From CALDTK01 sp965215115 (GTDB lineage Bacteria; Bacteroidota; Bacteroidia; Chitinophagales; Saprospiraceae): DNA of 64,000 nucleotides. The notes beneath the pieces are model-generated. The model was not told the DNA's origin and did no database searches. It saw nothing but the letters and a program-made list of their open reading frames with translations. Positions 60,901 through 64,000 of the stretch are shown one piece after another (positions within the stretch are counted from its first letter, which is position 1; the number at the start of each line of letters is the position of its first letter). Made by a program: the position numbers and the translations under genes. The DNA is taken from contig OZ244050.1 in NCBI GenBank assembly GCA_965215115.1, positions 5,084,001-5,148,000 of the forward strand, given 5' to 3'.

Positions 60901-63823
60901 CCTCAGCGGCGCTACCCAGATCGGGCTCGTCAAGGTGACCCCGGGCGCGATTCCCGTCAACTACGTCGAGCGCTTCGTGCTGGTCGACGTCGCCACGGGC
61001 AACATCCTGCGCGTGAGCCCACAGTTCACCTTTACCGTGAGCCAGCCGGGCAGCTTCTCGATTCACCAACTGATCTACCGCGAGGCGGACGTGCCGACGG
61101 CGCTGCTGGCCGCGGGTGCGAAGGTCAAGGCGCTGGAAGACTTCCTCTCAAGAAGTGCCACGACCGTGTGTGCGGCCTACACGTCCTTCGGGGCGCGGGT
61201 CACGACGGCGCAGTGCTGCACCCAACCTGCTTTCGCGGTGGCCGCGACCACGGACGCCAACTGTGGCGCAGCCGACGGACGCGCACAACTCAGCTACGCC
61301 AACCCTCAACCCGGAGACATCGTGCGGTGGACCCCGGCCGTCGGCAAGGCTGCCGATCAGCAACAGAAGCTCTGGACGGGACTACCGAGCGGTACTTACC
61401 GCGTCGAGGTCATGCGGGCGGGCGATACGACTTGCCGCCGGGCGATCAGCGTGACGATCGGCAACAGCGCCGTTGCGGTGAATGCCCCCTTCGTGGAGGC
61501 GGCCACCTGTGGCCTTGCCGACGGAAAGGTGACTTTCCCGGCTTCGGTGATCGCGTACGGCTACACCTGGAGCGACGGCGGGTCCGGATCGACGCGCAGT
61601 GACCTGCGGGCGGGCCGGTATACCGTGACCGTGAGCGTCCCGGGCACGGACTGCGAGGAGGTTTTCCTGGTCGACGTGCCGGGCAAGGCCGACTTCGAAG
61701 CCACGGCGACGATCGTCTCGGCGCCCGACTGCGACGGGGCCAACGGCCAGGTCCGCATCGACGTGACGGGCGGCAGTGGTGACTTCGGGTTTGACTGGGG
61801 GCCGGGTCCGGTCCGCGCGGACCTGAGTGCCGGTCGCTACGCGGTCGCGGTCACGGATCGCCGGACGGCCTGCGTCGACACGCTCAGATTCGTGCTCGCG
61901 GGTGCTGCCCCGGGCCGGGCCACCGTAACGGCCAGCGATGTCGCACTGGCGTGTTTTGGCGAAAGCAACGGCAAAGTCGACTACAAGGTCACCTACGAGA
62001 CGGCCTTCCGGCTCCCGCCGACGATCACCATCGTCGACGAGCAGAACCGCACCGTCAAGCAGGGCGAACTCTCGCCCGGTAGGTACTGCATCCTCGTCAA
62101 GGACGGCGAGGCTTGCCTGGCCGGGAGTGCGTGCTTCGAGGTCACCGCGCCGCAGCCGCTCGCCGTGGCCGTCCAGAGCCGCGCGAGCGACTGCACTCGA
62201 CCCGGATCGCTGAGCCTCGTGGCCAGCGGCGGGCGGGCGCCATACAGCTACGACTGGGCGCACCTGCCGAACGCCAACAACCCGGCAACGGTGACCGGGC
62301 TCGCGCCGGGCGACTACAGCGTCACCGTGAGGGACGCGAACGGCTGCACCAACGCCATTACGGCGCTGAGCGTGGCCGACAGTTGCACGACCAACCCACC
62401 GACGCCGCCGACGCCGCCGGGCCTCACGACGACTACCGATACCCTCCGGGTGCGCGTGGTCGAGACCCAGACGAAGGAGGTCTGCTTCGCGTTCGAGCCG
62501 AACTTCCCGCGGGCCAATCTCACTTGCGTGCTGGGTGACGGCTCGACGACCGGCCAGAGTGCCTTCGGGACCTGGACCCTGGCCCAGACGGGCTGCCTTA
62601 CGTACGTGGCCGGCCCCCGGATCGGCACGGGACTCGACACCATCACGGTGATCGCGACGAGCGGGCCTACGGCGGACACGGTGGTGTACCTCATCGACAT
62701 CGTCCGCGGCGGCGGCGCCTCTACCGTGACCCTCGACACGATCCTCTTCCGGGAGGTGCGCGTCGGGTTCAGCGGGCGGGATTGCTTCGAGGAGCTCGGG
62801 CTTGGACTCGCCGCTCCGGTGACGACGGTGCGGGACGTCTGTACGACGACTCAGAATGAAGGTCGCGCGGACTTCAGCTTCGACGTCGCCACGCAGTGCT
62901 TCCGCTACCTGGGCCTGCTGCCGGGCGTCGATACGCTCTGTCTGGAGGTTTGCACGGCGGCTGGGTGTGATACGCTGCGCCTGGTGGTAGAGGTGCTTTC
63001 GCCAAAACCCGATACCCTCACGCGGCAACTGGCCGTGGGAGATGTCGGCCGCGTCTGCCTCGACACGAGCGAGTTGAGTGCTCCACTTACGGAACGATTT
63101 AACTTCTGCGAGGCGGAGAGCGGGAGGCTGGTGCGTTTTGCGCTCGACGCGGACTCCCTGTGCGTAAGCTACGGTGGGCTCGCCGTCGGGACCGAGCGGG
63201 CCTGCTACGTGGTGTGTAACGCCTTCGCCTGCGACACGACCTTCGTGATCGTGACCGTGAACCCTATCGCGACCGACACCCCGCCGGTGGCCGTGGACGA
63301 CATTGACGTGACGGCCATCAACACGCCGGTCGTGATCAACGTGTTGGCCAACGACACGATCAACGGGACGCTGATCAACATCCTCCCGCAGACCCTGCCG
63401 AGCAATGGCAACATCTTCATCGTGGACGAGGGCATCTTCCGCTACACGCCGGACCGTGGGTTCTGCGGGCGGGTGGACAGCTTCACGTACGCCATCACCA
63501 ACGGCGTCGCCTTCGACACGGCGACGGTCCGCATCCAGGTGACCTGCGATGAGCTCGTGATCTTTAGCGGCTTCTCGCCGAACGGCGACGGCGTCAACGA
63601 CGACTTCCGCGTGCTCGGCATCGAGGAGTTCCCGAACAACCGCTTCATCGTCTTCAACCGCTGGGGCAACGAGGTCTTCAACCAGGAGTCGTACGACAAC
63701 TCGGTCGGCAAGGCCTTCACGGGTCGCTGGAACGGCAAGGACCTCCCCGACGGGACCTACTTCTACGTACTCGACCTCGGCAACGGGGAGGCGCGTTCGG
63801 GCTACCTCCAGATCGCCCGCTAA
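45959..63823 (+). CDS. Giant T9SS-exported repeat adhesin with HYR-like array, SprB-like repeats and CHU_C domain
   Basis: 5,954 residues in one uninterrupted frame. A signal peptide (hydrophobic GLLATFFLLVGIAAAWA, about 21-37) comes first. Residues to about 700 hold unrelated beta-rich domains including a PKD-like WDFGEG. From about 48.1 to 59.2 kb there are about 42 tandem beta-sandwich repeats of about 80 residues with the pattern W-TATD-x-CGN-TATASQVVTV-x-D-x-x-AP-x-F-x-x-VP, two or more cysteines each (HYR-like). Then follow Ig-like YAWTGPNGF domains, SprB-type repeats (SGGRAPYSYDW...GLAPGDYSVTVRDANGC), a cadherin-like domain (VLANDTINGT) and the C-terminal gliding-motility type domain (FSPNGDGVNDDF...FNRWGNEVF), a type B T9SS signal. 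Predicted surface adhesin for attachment or gliding. Confidence 0.93.
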   Translation: MTAGFYTSALPCPTLRNVVRGLLATFFLLVGIAAAWASPEHTPRRGGADGGPGTSAVEEFQPPQSFIVPGPNKRVEFIYRGLNKLLPARVTIPEADNVERVYMEVVYKGKLPGTGLHKAIQARLSTGDEVTLTPKLIKGAWGQDGVAVFFAEVGKTSRVDLNFEVEESSAQSLLLYVLRNTPSSAYQAGVYASVYGYAETKTFEIPVPRDARSRDITVTLPISEITTDGRVLDFVIKAGKTEKGFRRQWNTNYPFRNECCIDTVQTTLRGVTGDFDKVTVTVISPNGSQRPSGQSYVLSGLIQAEVTPTCAPLKVELPRDICTDNTVVINSVSPGKGYTATWDFGEGAHPQTATGFGERFLMFEKTGTQRITVNVKGPDCNSTEVYTVEVEECSRTTCALQGVKVIQHPAYGKTDGVLELNMCVACGSKPPYTIYYTYRGKQVKVENVDQTSPRLTGLSDGTYDQIYVVDANGCQTNVTGPITLCNGGCGTANTCPDLACTLTGFNDGGRKRVLWLPSVIAADPRWRWEDGTGTFNVTGDKTATITGRVVSLADPKCGFEVNVLLRNRRTWAEWSGLGRMWKGNPTRISNNQQTTWDYYELVPDQSTLKGFGCFSGTLKLTPRPADYSKGFQVGEGANDQNLSPGISGWFAYAGTLNGKSVSGEGDINAEGTCRFQDLTRNAVPILSCAADFAVGCGGSADAAPKPTINCGNPNDYKLTSVDREVSKRPRKIERTWTATGPGGPATCVQVLTFGDDGPPVFTKVPTGGKMKCGEVAAQTAEATDACGRVTMDFKESRFNERCAGNYDLRRVWTATDESGNTASVEVIINVVDETAPEFVAPPADIVLECKDPLPTDAPGAVDDCGGNVKVDYEVSPCLSATPIYSWQDGDLVYLTEGLDPRLKYPGTVKDLTLTSVCSDLPEQRKRWRVSNPNNFPVFVKRVEAYNKRVYGGLIVPANAQVFFFTRNESGANTTKIYWDNASGAEQQAVKAAGNESCTLSPAETCTCLIVRKWTARDACGNVATYEQKVWQRDTKAPVLHNVPADQTYASADKVPAPTGVTADDGCTKATVNLQEFKIPSDATSCEEAAIYYLTGAKSDGLPLLTLGGRDFVIGAEPLKIRTFCNGTAKVFGMVVDASSRNSRFAVEINLRQRRTYAQHTAAGGTAPDACASADKAKWLFYEVDPAGSELVGEGGLAGVTLSIKSGSNNALQFGPGANRVNCKLGAAADLNYNVKGGSFPGSTGQLRTAYLQVSLKTPAACAGNLTIVRIYSAEDECGNRTLERQVIRVRDETKPTIKGVPNNLTLDCGEAIPPANVTASDSDGGRVEVVLDERSTGSSCSRQIVRTWTATDACGNATTGRQTLTIQDKQAPTIAFNLAALQGKSNGDLLVVSCSNVPQIDKSTVRVSDNCDKAPRVEFKQESITKGNCAANGFSERLKYTWTATDSCNNVTVIGIFVEFHDDEKPTFTEVPGPITAACGEGLPTTKPVAKDNCGAAPAVVETSRRTNGACADAYTITRIWTATDACGNTASVTQTVTFSDRKAPVITAVPPSVTLSCAAAFPTTQPKVTDDCDQDVSIVEAKTTKAGGCANGYSVVRTWTATDNCGNTATASQTVTIQDEQAPTITFNNAKLKGFTDGQELVVDCGSEPTFTKDDVTAADACDTKVEVRYAQQASAQTGCDAQGFLRQITATWTATDACGNTTAITVKLKVRDNQQPMLTSVPGDITIACGQALPTSKPVAQDNCTAAADLRVVETSVRKDGTCADGYTVTRTWTTVDACGNSASAKQVITVKDEQRPVLAAIPPSVTLSCEDALPTTLPTASDNCDKEVEVKFVDTKTAGGCASAQTITRVFTATDNCGNTATASQVITVRDGRAPTLAQVPANVTVSCAAVLPKGEPVASDNCGAKPTLTLVEKTRPGNCPDRFDIVRTWTATDACGNTATASQVITVTDAVAPKFGALPQNVTVSCDAPAPTTKPSATDDCDKDVNVAVTQTTRPGACANGYEIVRLFTATDNCGNSVTATQVVTVTDTKQPVFANVPKDVAIGCTASVPQDRPTATDNCDGQVEVKETQTREAGKCAGSYRLVRTFTAVDKCGNAARATQTITVDDEDAPVFSYVPAGIELACSEALPKEQPTVSDVCDAKPTVTLTETRRAEKCAGTYELVRTWTATDHCGNSATASQVIKISDRTAPTFAGVPANVVIDCDAALPKDAPTATDNCDAKPKLTLAETRRDGSCRDGYQVVRLWTATDACGNTATTQQVVTVRDVKAPVLAGVPADIEISCDGVLPLTEPTASDNCDKEVKIAETTRREPGACADSYKLIRIWTATDNCGNTATASQVVTVTDKTAPVFAGIPAAITIGCDATLPSAAPQVSDNCDNELAINETQTRRPGACPEAYELVRLWTATDNCGNTATASQVVTVTDSQQPAFAFVPAAVTLDCDAALPNTQPEVTDNCDQNVELRESRETKAGACPGGSTVVRTWTAVDNCGNTAVASQVVTFVDKRAPIFANVPQATTMSCEGTLPTAQPIATDNCDPRPKITETQSTKPGNCAGNYVVTRVWTATDACGNSATASQVITVTDTKKPTFVDVPAALTLSCEEALPTVLAKATDNCDAKVKVTETQVRRDGNCGSGYTVIRTFVATDACGNTASAQQVVTVRDQKAPVFAGVPAAVTIPCNGALPTTKPTATDNCAKSVAITETQVTQPGACENNYALIRTWTATDDCGNTATASQVVTLEDTAPPTFVSVPKEATVECSDALPKEYATASDNCDKEVTVTVAERRENGACADSYVIYRVFTATDNCGNTATASQKVNVRDTKAPTFLSVPPAVTIACDAPLPIKLASATDNCDQQVTVTEAQTRVDGKCPQGYQIVRTFTATDNCGNTATISQVVTVTDDKAPAFASVPAGVSITCAEPLPIDAPIATDNCDKQVKVVETQRNEPGACAGSYAVIRVWTATDACGNSATASQRVQRTDKQAPTFASAPGDVTVSCDQPLPTDLPVATDDCDAKPVVTETKRDEPGTCAGTYRVVRTFTATDACGNKATTQQVVQVEDKRPPVITKVPGAVTISCDAPVPTDAPVASDNCDPKVTITESQEFLRSACAGNYRIVRKWTATDACGNTATATQLVTVQDLTAPVFAAVPAAVAITCDAALPTALPTATDNCDQTPHVSETQSRLPGGCADSYVLVRLFTATDACGNKATASQQVTVSDKTAPKLVGVPANATFACDGAVPTDKPTATDDCDAQVDVTEATETIPGACKGSYVLIRTWTATDNCGNTATASQRVEVGDKSVPTFTSVPAALSLNCGEALPTDQPGASDNCDSNVGIVETSARQEGSCADAYKVIRTWTATDACGNKATASQVITFEDKVAPVFANVPPAVTLSCEQPIPTTQPRATDNCATDVTITERSDRRRGQCEDGYTVTRIWTATDACGNSATASQVVTVQDKTAPTFAQVPPSVTIACGGEMPNAEATATDNCDTQVKVTKRDTRVAGACEDSYTIVREWTATDNCGNTATASQVITVTDATAPVMASVPPAVTVSCGQGLPTSRPVATDGCDKKVDIAEAQETLQGPCPDSYTVIRTWTATDNCGNTARASQTVTVLDDSAPRFTKVPASRTINCDQDPGDDEPVAADDCDKDVALTMTETTSGTDCKSGITLTRIWTATDNCGNTATASQTIRFEDTEKPAFGKLDRTLTVECDQPVPTIYPSVTDKCDRDVDIAFFDKREDKPCGAIVTRTWVATDDCGNTASATQLIVIKDSQKPLLTGVPAATQIACGETLPAVDVTASDNCAATLPVAYEQVEVPGRCAGERIIYRVWTATDACGNATVGSQEVVVTDGSAPTLANVPVAVELGCGAALPTTKPTATDDCGGDAPTISSEDRTEPGVCASSYRVVRVWTATDKCGNATTASQVITFRDAVAPVLNQVPAPVSLACGQALPTAGPTATDDCDTAPEVRQTDETIAGDCANRYQILRTWTAVDKCNNTSTATQLITVTDTEAPTFGTLPQNLNLGCNEPVPNDQPTLTDGCGGTPTVFMAEERTETATGYVLTRLWTASDACGNTATASQVITVKAGGSPTFTFVPDDLTLTCGATVPNAEALASDACGAPVEVEVTEKRKDGKCVGSYVLTRTWTARSANGKTEKATQTITVADDAPPVFTKVPSDLLLTCGEALPTELPEASDQCGGRVRVTVDEDRKDGSCAANRSVVRTFTATDDCGNAATATQVITYGDTEAPTFTYVPTSEEFQCSVGQPKDRARATDNCAKNVTITFADVSPSTDCAQRLQRVWTATDDCGNTATAVQQILLQDTERPVLANVPSNVSVDLTKGDKLPAAAKVVATDNCDASPEVKLSEQTVAGAGCNYVIVRTWEAIDRCGNTARGTQRVSVTDQGSASIAVEPTTDCAPASYGVRSVTQPTGATYQWTATRGRFEDATAAETRFVPDGPGDYTIQLRVNSQACAGTATAEIKVGSKTLVVTGNGPLCVGSELKLMATAGAKTYAWTGPNGFTSAERDPWIPNATTAMSGEYRLVADFGDCRQNASVTVVVGETLEVEVVLPEKVCGGSPFTLAVKGAIGATWTGPNGKTYGGTTVTIPVAEFAAHAGKWSVTATNDTDCKTTETFTLTVVRPPVTSGISNGPLCAGSTLVLNASGARTYEWSGPDGFTQSGDRVTIDNLDYAAGTYAFYVTGTNTNGCASRDTVDVVVTGRATVSISGPDSLCANEPLRIVATGGTEYLWTGPDNYTGRTAGIDIPAFSAAKAGTYELTTQTSNGCTVKRSVTVAIKATCTGTPGTPGTPGTPTCTLPALSAVLTTDSKCGFATGSITIPVDRPEDYTWKWLPASDSLNRATRLRAGAYVIEVSLRGNPSCKQTYNVTLRDEGAFAVSAEARAAGCDTLGSVTLRPSVPGNYTVQWADLAGSTATLSRQDLAAGKYSYTVTDEANCSQTGEVTVPSACACTATASVIRADKASVCLSGATQIGLVKVTPGAIPVNYVERFVLVDVATGNILRVSPQFTFTVSQPGSFSIHQLIYREADVPTALLAAGAKVKALEDFLSRSATTVCAAYTSFGARVTTAQCCTQPAFAVAATTDANCGAADGRAQLSYANPQPGDIVRWTPAVGKAADQQQKLWTGLPSGTYRVEVMRAGDTTCRRAISVTIGNSAVAVNAPFVEAATCGLADGKVTFPASVIAYGYTWSDGGSGSTRSDLRAGRYTVTVSVPGTDCEEVFLVDVPGKADFEATATIVSAPDCDGANGQVRIDVTGGSGDFGFDWGPGPVRADLSAGRYAVAVTDRRTACVDTLRFVLAGAAPGRATVTASDVALACFGESNGKVDYKVTYETAFRLPPTITIVDEQNRTVKQGELSPGRYCILVKDGEACLAGSACFEVTAPQPLAVAVQSRASDCTRPGSLSLVASGGRAPYSYDWAHLPNANNPATVTGLAPGDYSVTVRDANGCTNAITALSVADSCTTNPPTPPTPPGLTTTTDTLRVRVVETQTKEVCFAFEPNFPRANLTCVLGDGSTTGQSAFGTWTLAQTGCLTYVAGPRIGTGLDTITVIATSGPTADTVVYLIDIVRGGGASTVTLDTILFREVRVGFSGRDCFEELGLGLAAPVTTVRDVCTTTQNEGRADFSFDVATQCFRYLGLLPGVDTLCLEVCTAAGCDTLRLVVEVLSPKPDTLTRQLAVGDVGRVCLDTSELSAPLTERFNFCEAESGRLVRFALDADSLCVSYGGLAVGTERACYVVCNAFACDTTFVIVTVNPIATDTPPVAVDDIDVTAINTPVVINVLANDTINGTLINILPQTLPSNGNIFIVDEGIFRYTPDRGFCGRVDSFTYAITNGVAFDTATVRIQVTCDELVIFSGFSPNGDGVNDDFRVLGIEEFPNNRFIVFNRWGNEVFNQESYDNSVGKAFTGRWNGKDLPDGTYFYVLDLGNGEARSGYLQIAR
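48100..59170 (+). repeat. About 42 tandem ~245-bp coding repeats in the adhesin gene
   Basis: The repeats are most alike at DNA level around GCGACCGACAACTGCGGCAA and CACGGCCAGCCAGGT, and less alike elsewhere, so the array is old or under selection for variation between copies. The edges are diverged (first copies lack some cysteines). Long reverse-strand open frames here are by-products of the repetitive GC-rich code. I counted copies by the TATD-x-CGN motif; a few edge copies are debatable. Confidence 0.9.
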
Positions 63824-63829
63824 ACGACT

Positions 63830-63878
63830 GAGCCCCCGGGCGCTACCTCTGATAGGTAAGTGTCCGGGGGCTCGTTTT
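63830..63878 (+). terminator. Intrinsic terminator of the adhesin gene
   Basis: Perfect arms GAGCCCCCGG (63830-63839) and CCGGGGGCTC (63864-63873), with an inner ACCT/AGGT pair, are followed by GTTTT. It lies 7 bp after the stop codon. Confidence 0.93.
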
Positions 63879-63934
63879 ACCCAGTTTCGGTAAGCGTGCC
63901 TGGACTGATTTTTGGATGTGTACGCTCCTACGAT

Positions 63935-64000
63935 ATGAAGAATCTACTACACTTCAGCAAGGGCATCGTCGCCGGGGCACTCTGCCTGGGCCTGGCGTCC
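63935..64000 (+). CDS. Start of an exported protein (3' end outside window)
   Basis: The first 22 codons read MKNLLHFSKGIVAGALCLGLAS, a typical signal peptide start. In Bacteroidota a PorP/SprF-type outer-membrane protein often follows a CHU_C-domain adhesin and is needed for its export, so that is a reasonable guess from position alone; the sequence seen is too short to tell. Confidence 0.55.
   Translation, partial: MKNLLHFSKGIVAGALCLGLAS

Overview
The window looks like a chromosomal segment of a high-GC member of the Bacteroidota, probably near the Saprospiria/Lewinella-type lineages (inference). The pointers are two proteins ending in type IX secretion (T9SS) type A sorting domains, a giant adhesin with a gliding-motility-associated C-terminal (CHU_C, type B) domain, a TonB-dependent receptor paired with a DUF4249 lipoprotein, a DUF983 protein, and a TAnnTTTG-type -7 element in front of an efflux operon. 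I saw no tRNA, rRNA or CRISPR array.

Layout. 1-3.5 kb: 3' part of a DUF1998 helicase (possible defence gene) and an IS256 transposase relic. 3.5-6.8 kb: LMW phosphatase, and trkA-trkH for K+ uptake. 6.9-12.4 kb: an AT-richer block with outer-membrane barrel, TonB-dependent receptor, DUF4249 lipoprotein and a second lipoprotein. 12.5-16.2 kb: flavin monooxygenase, DUF1328 membrane peptide, phosphotransacetylase. 16.2-25.4 kb: a restriction-modification-like set (MmeI-like methyltransferase, SF2 helicase, GIY-YIG protein) interleaved with a REP-associated HUH transposase, small unknown genes and about 16 REP hairpins. 25.4-29.5 kb: sulfatase, a second HUH transposase (IS200/IS605 type) with its own palindromic repeats, radical SAM/SPASM protein, DUF983. 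29.7-33.1 kb: secreted glycoside-hydrolase-like protein and maltokinase. 33.2-39.2 kb: TolC-HlyD-ABC exporter under a divergent TetR. 39.2-41.3 kb: T9SS cargo protein, then infC-rpmI-rplT. 41.5-45.8 kb: clpC, STAS protein, RNase Z. 46.0-63.8 kb: one 5,954-residue adhesin gene, followed by the first codons of another exported protein.

Three DNA-level signals stand out. First, a 12-mer, TTTCGSCAAAAC (S = C or G), occurs exactly 18 times by hand count, 9 on each strand, in all three reading frames and between genes. Second, the REP hairpins around the HUH transposase carry a 5' GTAG that serves as the TAG stop codon of six neighbouring genes, and diverged copies keep the hairpin by compensatory changes. 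Third, the specificity region of the methyltransferase is far more AT-rich than the rest of its gene, as if swapped in. At protein level, the exporter ATPase has lost nearly every catalytic motif of its nucleotide-binding domain.
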